A stretch of 64,000 nucleotides of DNA from an uncultured Methanoregula sp. (GTDB lineage Archaea; Halobacteriota; Methanomicrobia; Methanomicrobiales; Methanospirillaceae): the NCBI RefSeq assembly GCF_963662735.1, contig NZ_OY759744.1:310001-374000 (forward strand). Reading direction: 5' to 3'. Shown in pieces: positions 54,438-63,791 of the stretch (the stretch's first letter is position 1; every line of letters starts with the position of its first letter). The notes under the pieces were generated by a model, which saw only the letters and a list, made by a program, of their open reading frames with translations, searched no databases and was not told the origin of the DNA. The position numbers were made by a program, and so were the translations under genes.

Positions 54438-55118
54438 TCACCGGATATATCCGATACCCACTCCCGGGACCCGCGCAATATCCGGTTTTGCCAGCATCTC
54501 GATGAACCGGAACCCGCGTTCCGGGTGGAAGATGTTCGCCGATGCAGCGCTCCGGACGAGCCAGGCCGTATCGAGACCACGTTCGGTACCGGCGCAGCAG
54601 ATCACGGGTACCCCTTCCGGGATAACCCCAGCGTCGACTGCCATGAGTACGCATTCCATGCCTACAAGAGTACCGGGGGAGAACAGCTCAAGGGTCTTTG
54701 CCATGATGTCCAGGGATGAGATATGCCCGAGGTGGATCCGCATGGAAAAACTGGGGCCGAAGAACGGGATCGTCCCGCGAATCACCTGAACTCCCGCCGC
54801 ATCGAGCAGGGTCCGGTTCTTTTCCGGTATCTCCATGGGAACCCGGTCTTTTCCTTCGCTCTTCCACTGGTCCCGGTATGCCCGGAGTTCAGGAATGTCG
54901 GCGAAGATCCCGGTGTCCATCCCCCCGACTTCCCACGCCATTCCCTGCGGGCAGGTGACACAGACAACCTTTCGTTCTCCTGCCACCTTTGCGATTTTCA
55001 GTGCACTTTCGCCGGTTATGGACGCGACAACGATGAAGTCGGCCAGCGGGGCAGAATCCTTTACAATCTGTACAACCCGGTCCGTATTCGCCGGGCCGGG
55101 GTGGCTGAATACCTGCAT
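54438..55118 (-). CDS. Pyruvate-kinase alpha/beta-domain protein
   Basis: 226 residues. MQVFSHPGPANTDRVVQIVKD and ADFIVVASITGESALKIAK are the start and nucleotide-like loop of the pyruvate kinase C-terminal domain; VVCVTCPQGMAWEVGGMDTG follows. No catalytic kinase domain is present, so the function is not glycolytic; free forms of this domain occur in many archaea. Also contains VMGMECVLMAVDAGVIPEGVPVICCAG-like Cys residues. It stands alone among unrelated genes. Confidence 0.8.
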   Translation of the reverse strand: MQVFSHPGPANTDRVVQIVKDSAPLADFIVVASITGESALKIAKVAGERKVVCVTCPQGMAWEVGGMDTGIFADIPELRAYRDQWKSEGKDRVPMEIPEKNRTLLDAAGVQVIRGTIPFFGPSFSMRIHLGHISSLDIMAKTLELFSPGTLVGMECVLMAVDAGVIPEGVPVICCAGTERGLDTAWLVRSAASANIFHPERGFRFIEMLAKPDIARVPGVGIGYIR

Positions 55119-55207
55119 TTTTTAAAACTCCCTGCTCGTCTTGTGATATTCTTTATTGAAAATATATAATGAGGGAGGAAAGGATTGGCAGGGGATTGCT
55201 CCCAGGT

Positions 55208-55624
55208 CTACGCACGGTGACGTGGCCCGGCCCCGCCCCGGGTTCTCCTCCGGAGGATCCGCCGGGTGCTCCGGTATTCCAGCATGCCCAGCCGTTGTTC
55301 GATCCGGGTAAGAACATACAGGATCAGAAACAGGACCGAGAAAGCAACTGCCCAGGCAACCCACGTAGCGAGTGCGGTTGCAGTTGCACCGACAATGACA
55401 CCGGCTGCGAGCATCACCCACGCGTTCTGGTTCCCCGTCATTGTTTCAGGTCCGTGCGTATCCAGGTAATTAAAGGCAAGGAAAAAGACTGCGGTGATGA
55501 TGATCAATACTAAGCCGATAGCCCATTGGCCGGTCAGGATTCCCAGCATCCCGATAGCGAGAATGATCAGCCCGAACAGGACCGGGCGCCCGTACTTCCG
55601 TATGGTGACAGATTTATTTTCCAC
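55208..55624 (-). CDS. Small membrane protein with four helices
   Basis: 138 residues: four hydrophobic helices (FGLIILAIGMLGILTG, AIGLVLIIITAVFFLAF, NAWVMLAAGVIVGATATALA, AWAVAFSVLFLILYVL) with a basic tail RRRTRGGAGPRHRA. No family recognised. It starts 89 bases before the convergent-free gap to the next gene; nearby genes give no hint of function. Confidence 0.65.
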   Translation of the reverse strand: MENKSVTIRKYGRPVLFGLIILAIGMLGILTGQWAIGLVLIIITAVFFLAFNYLDTHGPETMTGNQNAWVMLAAGVIVGATATALATWVAWAVAFSVLFLILYVLTRIEQRLGMLEYRSTRRILRRRTRGGAGPRHRA

Positions 55625-55874
55625 GAACTATTCTCCTGAGAGAATAAGTCAGTGCCGGACAGCATAAAGATGTGACAATCCTTATCCGACCGGTTATTTC
55701 CGGGGGAAACCCGTTCTGCGGGATTCCTCTGGATTGTTCGTACCCGGGAAGCGGTAACGGGCATAATCGATCGGTCACCGGCCTTTTGCAGGTCAACCGG
55801 TAGTGAAAGACGGAACGGGAGTTGTCTCCCGGAAAAATGTGGCAGGGGAGGTATTCCCTCCCTCGCGTTTCGTT

Positions 55875-56012
55875 TTATGATTTCTTTCCTTCGTTCTGGT
55901 CTTCCATATGGTCGAGGACCCGGTCCCAGACCACGAGAAGCCCCGGGATGATCACGTAGGCGAGCAGCCCTGTTCCCAGGAATGCTCCCGTGAGGATGAG
56001 TTCGTTGTCCAT
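55875..56012 (-). CDS. Very small membrane protein (45 residues)
   Basis: MDNELILTGAFLGTGLLAYV, one transmembrane helix, then a polar tail ending EDQNEGKKS. A GGTGGGAT ribosome binding site directly precedes the ATG at 56012. The frame is open to 56111 but that part is not protein-like, so the short form is preferred. Function unknown; single-helix proteins of this kind often assist larger membrane complexes. Confidence 0.55.
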   Translation of the reverse strand: MDNELILTGAFLGTGLLAYVIIPGLLVVWDRVLDHMEDQNEGKKS

Positions 56013-56317
56013 TTCATCCCACCTCAGGCAAGGGCCGCAACGCCGTCCGCCCAGGTCTCGATCCGGGTCCGGCCGGGCAAACCCCCACGGTCCCGATCCA
56101 CCCTCCACCACTCAATCCTCAACCCGCTTTGGCTGTTGTAACGTTGCTACATACTGCCTCATTGATTCCCGCCGGAAAACCCCGCATTATTCCGGGAGAA
56201 TTACCGTGTTTTTCCGAATTATTGCCTCTGCAAAAAGGGGGGGTGAGGCAAAAGTGGTACAACCGGGCTTTATACGGGCCCGGAATCGTTTCCCCCGAAG
56301 ACCGTGAAAAAGGGGGG
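56013..56317. other. Non-coding stretch of 305 bases
   Basis: No gene found. It holds C/G runs such as GGGGGGG at 56236-56243 and GGGGGG at 56301-56306 similar to those in the 17.2 kb region. Probably contains the promoter of the 45-residue gene. Confidence 0.35.
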
Positions 56318-56737
56318 TTACGGGGCGGGAGATGTTTGCCCCTCCCGGGCAGCTACCCCGGCAAGATAGGCAACCGTCCCTCCCGTCTCGATCCGTTTCC
56401 CCTCGCGGTCGATCTCCACGATGGTTGATGGCATGACCTGGAAGAAACGCCACGTACCATGCCGGGACCGGATCCAGAGCTCGATCACGATCGCAGCGTC
56501 GCGGGCGATGAGCCGGAGACGTGCAATATCCTTTTTGTAATACTCCACCAGTTCCGGGACCGGTGCGAGAATTCCAGGCGCGAACATGATGCTTGCGAAC
56601 GTGACCGGGACCTTCGAGACAATCGCGATGTCGAAGATCCGTTCCGGTCCGCCCGTCGCCACCTGGATCAGGCCCCGGGACTTCGCGATCGGGATCGCTT
56701 CCGCAAGTGCCCGGTGCGGGCGGGGGCCGCGTCTCAT
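56318..56737 (-). CDS. Hypothetical protein, translationally coupled
   Basis: 139 residues, starting MRRGPRPHRALAEAIPIAKS. Contains RLRLIARDAAIVIELWIRSR and VMPSTIVEIDREGKRIETGG. No membrane segment or metal motif. The start ATG overlaps the stop of the upstream gene as ATGA, so the two proteins are probably made together. Not recognised beyond that. Confidence 0.65.
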   Translation of the reverse strand: MRRGPRPHRALAEAIPIAKSRGLIQVATGGPERIFDIAIVSKVPVTFASIMFAPGILAPVPELVEYYKKDIARLRLIARDAAIVIELWIRSRHGTWRFFQVMPSTIVEIDREGKRIETGGTVAYLAGVAAREGQTSPAP

Positions 56738-57231
56738 GACCCGTTCCCCTCCGCAGTCTGATCCTCTTCAAGATCCCCGACCCGGTACTCGAGATCATTG
56801 AGCTTGCAAAAGAGCACTTCGTTCATCCGGTCCTGCCGCTCCATTAAAGCGCAGACAATGTCCCGGATCGCTGCATCAAGCTTCAGGTACGGGATTTCGG
56901 AGTCCTTGCTGTAAATATCCAGCAGGGTCTGCCTGCGAAGGGAACTCTTCGGTTCCAGTGGGCGGGAGATGCTCAGTCCACGAAGGGCCGTTGCCCTTGC
57001 GGCAAGTTTCGGGCGTGGCGATGTACCGGCTCTCGTCCGGGTTCTTCTGGTGAGCGGTGAATTCTCTCCGGTTTTTGGTACACGGGATCCTGGCCTGAAT
57101 GCGTCCCTGACGTTTTCCCTGCCTGGCCCCGGGTTTACCGGAACAGATGAGTCATATGATTTTTCTCCTGCAGTACCTGTGCCGGAAATATCATTGCCGG
57201 CATTTTCCGTTTTGTTCGTGTTTGAGTCCAT
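56734..57231 (-). CDS. Hypothetical protein with disordered N-terminus and helical C-terminus
   Basis: 165 residues from ATG 57231. Residues 1-95 are rich in Asn, Thr, Gly, Pro and Arg and are likely disordered; residues about 100-155 form an amphipathic helix region (SEIPYLKLDAAIRDIVCALMERQ, VLFCKLNDLEYRVGDLEE) that may be a coiled coil. It overlaps the next gene by 4 bases. Function unknown. A GTG at 57249 is an alternative start. Confidence 0.65.
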   Translation of the reverse strand: MDSNTNKTENAGNDISGTGTAGEKSYDSSVPVNPGPGRENVRDAFRPGSRVPKTGENSPLTRRTRTRAGTSPRPKLAARATALRGLSISRPLEPKSSLRRQTLLDIYSKDSEIPYLKLDAAIRDIVCALMERQDRMNEVLFCKLNDLEYRVGDLEEDQTAEGNGS

Positions 57232-57486
57232 TTTATCATTGTGGGTCACATCCTGAAATTCCGCTGTTTCGGAATTGGTCTGTTTGTGCTATACCTGTCC
57301 CACAACGCTGCCCGGGGTAGGTTCGTACCCCGGATGTTCATCTGCTGCATTGTGATTATTAAAAAAATGTCATATATTAATATAAATATCTATGATGGGA
57401 GAGGTTAGAGGAACGGGGGAAACGTGGATGGAAACCGGGATTGTTGAAGGGGGGTGGGTGAGCCGTCCGGCAGGACCGGGGGAGGT

Positions 57487-58050
57487 TCAGGAACGGTACA
57501 TTTCCTGGATACAGTTCATGCAGAATTGCCTGGCTGGTTTGAATAGTTCCTGGATCTCATCGAATTCCAAAATCTGCCAGTCACCCTGTTTCAATAACAA
57601 TAGCCCTTCACATACACTTCCCATCGTCCCAATCAGGCCGGTCTCTGCATAAACTGCTACATATTTTGCAGATTTCTGTCCGCAGGTATCCAGCGTATGC
57701 AGCCGTTCGATTTCCATGGAAACGGACTGTATCAGATTGCCGGGCTCGTTCTTTCTCTCATGGACCAGGACAAACAGGTGGATATCACTTTCGGCGATCA
57801 GCCTTTCACTTAATTCCCGATCTAATGCAGGATCCTTTATCGTTCGATCCTTTCCTTTTCTTGTATCGAGATCTTCAGAAATCCGGGGATAGTAACCGGC
57901 GTTTGCAAGGAATTCCTTTAAGGAGATCAAACCTGGCTTTCTTGATGCATAAAATGATCCGAAAATGCCAATGGGTGTATTTCTTTTGTACCGGTCGAAT
58001 TGCTTGATCCTCTCTGAATAATGGTGGCGGGATTCTTCAGAAAGGGTCAT
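57487..58050 (-). CDS. Putative nucleoside-deoxyribosyltransferase/TIR-like protein at edge of defence island
   Basis: 187 residues. GIFGSFYASRKPGLISLKEFL followed by AGYYPRISEDLD, SDIHLFVLVHERKNEPGNLIQ and SVSMEIERLHTL resembles the fold of NDT-like or TIR-like proteins, in which a beta strand with GxFG, a helix and an acidic strand pair form a nucleotide pocket. The family assignment is by pattern and is uncertain. Its position next to a restriction enzyme and nucleases suggests an immune role, such as NAD or nucleotide cleavage. It is divergent from the winged-helix gene, with 111 bases between starts. Confidence 0.5.
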   Translation of the reverse strand: MTLSEESRHHYSERIKQFDRYKRNTPIGIFGSFYASRKPGLISLKEFLANAGYYPRISEDLDTRKGKDRTIKDPALDRELSERLIAESDIHLFVLVHERKNEPGNLIQSVSMEIERLHTLDTCGQKSAKYVAVYAETGLIGTMGSVCEGLLLLKQGDWQILEFDEIQELFKPARQFCMNCIQEMYRS

Positions 58051-58123
58051 TGTATTGAGAATATATTTTTCTATTTTAGTTATTTTTACGCCTGCAGGGT
58101 GAAAGTGGTATCAAAAGGATTAT

Positions 58124-58161
58124 GAGTTACTAATTCATAACTAGTTATGTGGTAGTAACTC
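58124..58161 (+). promoter_or_regulatory. 38-base dyad operator before winged-helix gene
   Basis: Outer arms GAGTTACTA (58124-58132) and TAGTAACTC (58153-58161) are perfect inverse copies; between them lies a second perfect palindrome CATAACTAGTTATG (58136-58149). All of it directly abuts the ATG at 58162. A strong candidate operator for the winged-helix protein it precedes. Confidence 0.7.
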
Positions 58162-58560
58162 ATGGATGAGCATGCTGTTCAGCATTACCTGGATCAGGTT
58201 CCGGTTGAGATCCGCGAAGCGGTCATGGAACTTGACACTCCGCAGAAATGGGCGATCTATATCGCCGTTACCGTTGAGGGGGACACCTTTTTCAACCAGC
58301 TGAAAAAACAGTTCAGGGCAAATCCAAACACGATCGACAAGACACTTAAATCACTGGTAGCGGGCGGTCTTGTTGCAAAGAAAGTAAAACAACTTGCGGA
58401 TATTGGCGATAAGAGCAAGACCTACTATACTTCAACACCTCTTGGCGAAAAACTGCTGGCCGGTTTGTACGAAGTTGCCCTCCCCCCGCTGGCGATGCAG
58501 CCGGCTGCCACTCCGGTTACCCGCACCCGCAGCCGGGCCTCCCGGGTTGAAGAAACCTGA
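58162..58560 (+). CDS. Winged-helix regulator of the restriction island
   Basis: 132 residues. VPVEIREAVMELDTPQKWAIYIAV and NQLKKQFRANPNTIDKTLKSLVAGGLV form a winged helix of the PadR/MarR-like type, with the wing KTYYTSTPLGEKLLAGLYE; the C-terminus is basic and possibly disordered (TPVTRTRSRASRVEET). It is 134 bases upstream of the type IIG gene and reads in the same direction. The large dyad at its start codon suggests it represses itself and probably the downstream nuclease genes. Confidence 0.82.
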   Translation: MDEHAVQHYLDQVPVEIREAVMELDTPQKWAIYIAVTVEGDTFFNQLKKQFRANPNTIDKTLKSLVAGGLVAKKVKQLADIGDKSKTYYTSTPLGEKLLAGLYEVALPPLAMQPAATPVTRTRSRASRVEET

Positions 58561-58694
58561 TTTTTTTAATGCTTTTTTTTGGCATCGGAAGCGGAAAAAG
58601 AAATTTCTTCCCCATATACTCCTGCGGATTACACCAGAAATTTCCGGAAATATATTTCAACATATTTAACGGGATGAACGGCAACACATGATCA

Positions 58695-61600
58695 ATGGCA
58701 TCCCCCGAAGAGATACAACCCATTGTGGACCGGTATACTTTTCACCGCGACGCATACCTGCGAGGGTTGGAGAAATATAACGAATCACAGCTCCGCCAGG
58801 ATTTTACCGATCCGTTTTTTCACGCACTGGGCTGGGACGTAAATAACAACAAGGGACATTCGGAAGCTTACCGGGAAGTTCTTCATGAAGAGCCGGTCCG
58901 GATTCGCGGGACCACGAAATTTTTCGATTATACCTTCCGTATCGGGGGTGTCCGGAAGTTTATTGTCGAGACCAAGAAGCCATCGGTGCGGATCAAAGAT
59001 GATGCCGATTCCGCACTTCAGCTCCGCAGGTACGCATGGAACGCAAAACTCCCGCTCTCCATCCTGACGAATTTCGAGGAATGGGCGATCTACGACTGCA
59101 CAATCAAACCCGAACAGGGTGATAATGCAGCAAAAGGACGGATCGAGTATTTCACGTACAGCGATATTCCTGCGAAATGGGATTATCTGGTCTCTATCTT
59201 CTCGCAGGAAAGCATCCTGAAAGGATCGTTTGACAAGTATGCCGATTCCCAGAAAGGAAAGAAGGGGACGGCTACCGTTGACGATGATATCCTGACCGAG
59301 ATCGAGACCTGGCGGGATGCGCTCGCGAAGAACATCGCGCTCCGCAATGACAAACTTTCAGTCGAGGAGCTAAACACCGTTGTCCAGCGGACCATCGACC
59401 GTCTCCTCTTCCTGAGGATCTGCGAGGACCGGGGTATCGAGGAATACACAACGCTCCACAAACTGCTCGAAGGCGAGCATGTGTATGTCCGGCTCTGTGA
59501 GATATTCCGGCTCGCTGATGCGAAGTACAATTCCGGGTTATTCCATTTCGAGAAGGAGGCGGACTGGGACGAGATGCCCGATACCCTTTCGCTCTCGCTT
59601 GTAATTGACGACAAGGTGCTCAAAGGTATCATCAAGCGTCTCTACTACCCGGAGACCCCGTACCTCTTCTCGGTCATCCCGCCGGCAATTCTCGGCCACG
59701 TGTACGAGCAGTTCCTCGGGAAAGTGATTCGGCTCACGGACGGCCACCAGGCCAAGGTGGAGTACAAGCCGGAAGTGAAGAAGGCGGGCGGCGTCTTCTA
59801 CACACCGCAGTACATTGTGGAGTACATTGTTGCGCACACGGTGGGCGAACTCACGAAGGACAAGACGCCCCGCGATGTTGCAAAGCTCCGCGTCCTCGAT
59901 CCCGCGTGCGGCTCCGGCTCGTTCCTTATCGGGGCGTACCAGTTTCTCCTTGACTGGCACCGCGACTGGTACATCGCAAACCTCGTCCCGGTCTTCATAG
60001 ATAAGAAGTCCGTAACCGACCCGGCCGTCCTCGCTCTTCTTCCCGAAGCCATACCGCGTGGTAAGAAACACCTTGCACAGGCCGAGCTCCCGATCTACAA
60101 GGCCGGCACGAGCGGGGACGCCACCCGGACGCGGAGCGACTGGCGGCTCACCACGACCGAGAAGAAACGAATTCTCTTAAACAACATCTTCGGGGTGGAC
60201 ATCGACCAGCAGGCGGTCGAGGTGACGAAACTCGCGCTTCTCTTAAAAGTGCTTGAAGAGGAGAACGAGGAGAACATCGATAAGCAGCTCAAACTTTTCG
60301 CGGAACGGGCGCTGCCCTCACTGCACGATAACATCAAGTGCGGGAACTCTCTGATTGGCACGGACATCCTGACACCGGAGATGCCGATGGAGGAAGTGAA
60401 GCGGATCAACCCGTTCGACTGGGACCGGGAATTTGCCGATGTGATGAAGGCGGGCGGGTTCGATGCGGTGATTGGGAATCCGCCGTATGTGAGGCAGGAG
60501 TCGCTGGGACAGGTGTTCAAAGATTATGTCAAGAAAAAGTATGAAGTGTTTGCAGGAACTGCCGACCTCTATGTTTACTTCTTTGAGAGAGGGCACAAAC
60601 TGCTTCGCAAGGAAGGATTCTTCGGCATTATCTGTGCCAACAAATTCATGCGGTCGAACTATGGTAAAAATCTCCGAACATTCCTTTCATCAAAATCTAA
60701 GATTAACCAGATCATTGATTTTGGAGAATTACCAGTATTCCAAAACGCCGCTACGTTTCCGGCAATTTTCCTAACTCAAAATTTGAGTCCAAAAGAACAG
60801 AATTTTGTTTATGGTCCGGTGAAACAGCTTGGCTTTTCTTCATTAGATGAAGAAGTGAAAACAATCGGGCAAAATTTGAACACTACTTCATTGAAAGACA
60901 ATACTTGGACATTAACAAATAACTCTGAAACGGGAATTATTGAAAAATTGAATTCAGTTGGATTACCACTTGGAAAGTACGTCAAGGATGAAATTTATCG
61001 GGGGATTGTAACTGGACTGAATGAAGTATTCATAATTAATGAAAAGACAAGAGATGAGTTAGTTAGTTCTGATCCTAAATCATCCGAGATTATTAAACCG
61101 TTCATTATTGGAGATGAGATACGGAAATTCCGAGTTGTTTTTCGGAATAAATATCTGATTTTTTCCCGGAGGGGTATTGATATTAAACAATATCCTGCAG
61201 TTCTCGAATATTTGAAAAAATATAAGGTACGCCTAACTCCACGTCCCAAAGATTGGAATGGTGAGGACTGGGAGGGAAGAAAACCCGGTCCATATGCGTG
61301 GTATGAAATTCAGGATTCTGTCGATTATTTTGAAGAATTCGAAAAGCCCAAGATAATTTACCCAGATATTGCAAAAGAAAGCCGAATGACCTTCGATACA
61401 ACCGGCCTCTATGTCGGCAATACTGGTTATATCATCCCTAAAAATGATCTCTATCTTCTTGGTGTGTTAAATTCGAAACTCATTTTTAATTATTACAAAC
61501 GAATCGCGACAGTCATTGGAGATCCGGATAAAGGAGGAAGACTTCGGTGGTTCAGTCAGGATGTTGTAAAAATCCCCATTCGCACCATCAACTTTGCCGA

Positions 61601-61814
61601 TCCGGTTGACAAAGCCCGCCACGATCGCATGGTTGCGCTCGTCACCCAGATGCTCGACCTCAACAAGCGGTTGCAGGACGCCTCACTCGATCATGACAAG
61701 GAGCTGCTCCAGCGACAGGTTGAGGCAACGGATGCTTCCATTGACAAACTGGTGTACGAGTTGTACGGGCTGACGGAAGAGGAGATTGCGGTTGTTGAGG
61801 GAAAAAAAGGTTAA
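58695..61814 (+). CDS. Type IIG restriction-methylation protein (Eco57I-like)
   Basis: 1,039 residues in one chain. The N-terminal nuclease has KFFDYTFRIGGVRKFIVETKKP: Asp78 and Glu92-x-Lys94 form the PD-(D/E)XK site. A helical connector leads to an N6-adenine methyltransferase with motif I VLDPACGSGSFLIG (about 400-410) and motif IV IGNPPYVRQE (Asn595). The C-terminal third is the target-recognition domain, ending LYGLTEEEIAVVEGKKG. One protein both methylates and cuts, so no separate methylase is needed. DNA from about 60.6 to 61.5 kb, encoding the recognition domain, is visibly more AT-rich than both sides, a sign of domain exchange. Starts with ATG 58695. Confidence 0.92.
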   Translation: MASPEEIQPIVDRYTFHRDAYLRGLEKYNESQLRQDFTDPFFHALGWDVNNNKGHSEAYREVLHEEPVRIRGTTKFFDYTFRIGGVRKFIVETKKPSVRIKDDADSALQLRRYAWNAKLPLSILTNFEEWAIYDCTIKPEQGDNAAKGRIEYFTYSDIPAKWDYLVSIFSQESILKGSFDKYADSQKGKKGTATVDDDILTEIETWRDALAKNIALRNDKLSVEELNTVVQRTIDRLLFLRICEDRGIEEYTTLHKLLEGEHVYVRLCEIFRLADAKYNSGLFHFEKEADWDEMPDTLSLSLVIDDKVLKGIIKRLYYPETPYLFSVIPPAILGHVYEQFLGKVIRLTDGHQAKVEYKPEVKKAGGVFYTPQYIVEYIVAHTVGELTKDKTPRDVAKLRVLDPACGSGSFLIGAYQFLLDWHRDWYIANLVPVFIDKKSVTDPAVLALLPEAIPRGKKHLAQAELPIYKAGTSGDATRTRSDWRLTTTEKKRILLNNIFGVDIDQQAVEVTKLALLLKVLEEENEENIDKQLKLFAERALPSLHDNIKCGNSLIGTDILTPEMPMEEVKRINPFDWDREFADVMKAGGFDAVIGNPPYVRQESLGQVFKDYVKKKYEVFAGTADLYVYFFERGHKLLRKEGFFGIICANKFMRSNYGKNLRTFLSSKSKINQIIDFGELPVFQNAATFPAIFLTQNLSPKEQNFVYGPVKQLGFSSLDEEVKTIGQNLNTTSLKDNTWTLTNNSETGIIEKLNSVGLPLGKYVKDEIYRGIVTGLNEVFIINEKTRDELVSSDPKSSEIIKPFIIGDEIRKFRVVFRNKYLIFSRRGIDIKQYPAVLEYLKKYKVRLTPRPKDWNGEDWEGRKPGPYAWYEIQDSVDYFEEFEKPKIIYPDIAKESRMTFDTTGLYVGNTGYIIPKNDLYLLGVLNSKLIFNYYKRIATVIGDPDKGGRLRWFSQDVVKIPIRTINFADPVDKARHDRMVALVTQMLDLNKRLQDASLDHDKELLQRQVEATDASIDKLVYELYGLTEEEIAVVEGKKG

Positions 61815-61839
61815 ACAGAATTCGGGTTTGAGGTAAAAT

Positions 61840-62754
61840 ATGGGAGATATCAGACTTTTCAAAATAAGCGGCAAAACCGTTTCAGAACTTCAGGGATCTT
61901 CTTCCACTATTGAAAGATCTCTCCAGTCATTCATGGAATCCCAGCTCAATGATCTTCTGGGAGTTCGATTTTTAGCAACAGAATATTCTACAGGAAAAAC
62001 TCACGGTGGCCGGATTGATACATTAGGCATTGATGAAAATGGCTGTCCGGTGATAATTGAGTTCAAGCGTGCAATGAACGAGAATATCATCAACCAGGGC
62101 CTCTATTATCTCGACTGGCTTCTCGATCACAAAGGAGAATTTGAGCTCGCGGTCCTGAAAAAATTTGGTCAGGACGTAGCCAAGATTATTGAATGGAGTA
62201 GTCCCCGGCTATTGTGTATTGCTGGCGATTTCACAAAATATGACATTCACGCAGTCTCACAAATCAATCGCAATATCGAGCTCATCAGATATCGTAACTA
62301 TTATCCGGACCTTTTCCTACTGGAACTTGTCAATGTGACAAATGCAGACAATAATGTGGAGGCAGTTGTAAAAGACGGGGAAAAGAAGGAAACAATTTAC
62401 AAAACAGTTTCAGAGCAACTGGATTCTTGTGAGACGAATCTCCGTGATATATATGAAGCATTGAAATCATTTGCCGAGGCTCTTGGAGATGATGTCCAGG
62501 TAAAAACTCTCAAATATTACATCGCTTTCAAACGAATCAACAATTTTGCAAGTGTTGAAATTTTCCCTCAGAAAAAGGAGCTTAAAGTCTATCTGAAGAT
62601 CGATCCCAACTCAATTACACTCGAAAAGGGATTTTCTCGCGATGTGACTAATGTCGGGCACTGGGGGACCGGCAATTTGGAACTGGTCATAAAAACCGAT
62701 AGTGATCTTGAAAAAGCAAAACAATTGATCGCCAAAAGTTACGATAAAATGTGA
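61840..62754 (+). CDS. DUF91/NucS-like nuclease with DUF5655 C-terminus
   Basis: 304 residues. The N-terminal part has THGGRIDTLGIDENGCPVII and EFKRAMNENIINQGLYYLDW: Asp60, Glu74 and Lys76 give a PD-(D/E)XK site as in NucS-type nucleases. The C-terminal half, with KTLKYYIAFKRINNFASVEIF and DVTNVGHWGTGNLELVIKTDSD, is DUF5655. The target of such proteins is unknown; its location after a type IIG gene suggests a defence or repair partner. ATG 61840 follows the upstream stop by 25 bases. Moderately AT-rich. Confidence 0.85.
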   Translation: MGDIRLFKISGKTVSELQGSSSTIERSLQSFMESQLNDLLGVRFLATEYSTGKTHGGRIDTLGIDENGCPVIIEFKRAMNENIINQGLYYLDWLLDHKGEFELAVLKKFGQDVAKIIEWSSPRLLCIAGDFTKYDIHAVSQINRNIELIRYRNYYPDLFLLELVNVTNADNNVEAVVKDGEKKETIYKTVSEQLDSCETNLRDIYEALKSFAEALGDDVQVKTLKYYIAFKRINNFASVEIFPQKKELKVYLKIDPNSITLEKGFSRDVTNVGHWGTGNLELVIKTDSDLEKAKQLIAKSYDKM

Positions 62755-62774
62755 TAATGTTCCGAAGAGAATAA

Positions 62775-63776
62775 ATGGCAAAAATCTACGGAATCTCCGG
62801 CAGCACGCGATATCTGCTGAAAGGCACAAGGCCTATAAATGGGAAAAAACCGGTGACCCTCGACGAGATCCATCACTTCCATACCAACTATGAAAAGATC
62901 CTTGCGGAAACCCAGGACCTCACTGGTAAGATGCAGGATCAGTTGATATCTGACCTTCATGATCAGGAATCACTGCTTGATCAACGGATAAAGAAGGGAG
63001 TTGCAGAACGGACCCTTGAAGTCCACCGGCATATTCTCGAAATCAACCAAAACGTTGAGGAAAGCCAGAACTTTTTTTGGAAAGCCGGTTACAAGTTGCA
63101 GTTCTGGGGAGCCTGCTGGTTAAGTTCGTACAGAATTCATCATCCCTCCGTTCATGATGTAAACAGCCTTGAGCAAATTCGGTATCACCGACGGCAGACA
63201 ATTGCCAATAGGGATCGGGTAATTCAGAATGAATGCTGGAATGTAATGGCCAATCACAAATTCCTGAACGAGAACGAACCGTTCCTCATCGGTGCACAAG
63301 GAGAGGAACATGTGATTAAAATATTATCCGGGTTGCCCGATGATTTTCATATTCTCAATGATGTGAACCTTCGTTTTCAAGACTACATCTTCTGGCGAAA
63401 ACACCGGGAGTACATCAAAACCTGCCAGATTGATCACATCGTGATCGGCCCGACTGGTCTCTTCCTTCTTGAAACCAAGAACTGGAAACGATCGGACATT
63501 CAGGATAAAGCCGGTGATCTGACTCATCAGGTAAACCGGGCGAATTATGCATTATGGTATTGGCTCAAGGACAACTACTGGAGAAATGGCATGCCCAAAA
63601 TCCGGCAGGTGGTTATCTCCTTGCATGGGTCTCCAGTCTTCCAACCGTCTGATGCATTCATTGACGTAATAGCGCCCGGCAGATTGTGTAATTACATTAC
63701 AAACAGGGAATCAAAGTTGTCTGACGATGACATCCACAACCTGATCCGGAATATTCCCTGTAGGGACGCGATTTAA
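62775..63776 (+). CDS. NERD-domain nuclease
   Basis: 333 residues. Residues about 1-150 are a helical region with charged pairs (DEIHHFHTNYEKILAETQDL, HQILE-type coiled coil). Residues about 170-290 are the NERD domain: LIGAQGEEHVIKIL, KTCQIDHIVIGPTGLFLLETKNWK (Asp, Glu-x-Lys of a nuclease site) and QVNRANYALWYWLKDN. NERD proteins are nuclease-related and often sit in phage-defence or plasmid regions. It starts 21 bases after the previous gene, so the two form one transcript with the restriction gene. Confidence 0.85.
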   Translation: MAKIYGISGSTRYLLKGTRPINGKKPVTLDEIHHFHTNYEKILAETQDLTGKMQDQLISDLHDQESLLDQRIKKGVAERTLEVHRHILEINQNVEESQNFFWKAGYKLQFWGACWLSSYRIHHPSVHDVNSLEQIRYHRRQTIANRDRVIQNECWNVMANHKFLNENEPFLIGAQGEEHVIKILSGLPDDFHILNDVNLRFQDYIFWRKHREYIKTCQIDHIVIGPTGLFLLETKNWKRSDIQDKAGDLTHQVNRANYALWYWLKDNYWRNGMPKIRQVVISLHGSPVFQPSDAFIDVIAPGRLCNYITNRESKLSDDDIHNLIRNIPCRDAI

Positions 63777-63791
63777 CAGATATAGCAATTG

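Noticed and set aside
57392..57652. 86-codon plus-strand frame antisense to the TIR/NDT-like gene
   Set aside because: Antisense to a gene with clear protein-like sequence; no family pattern.
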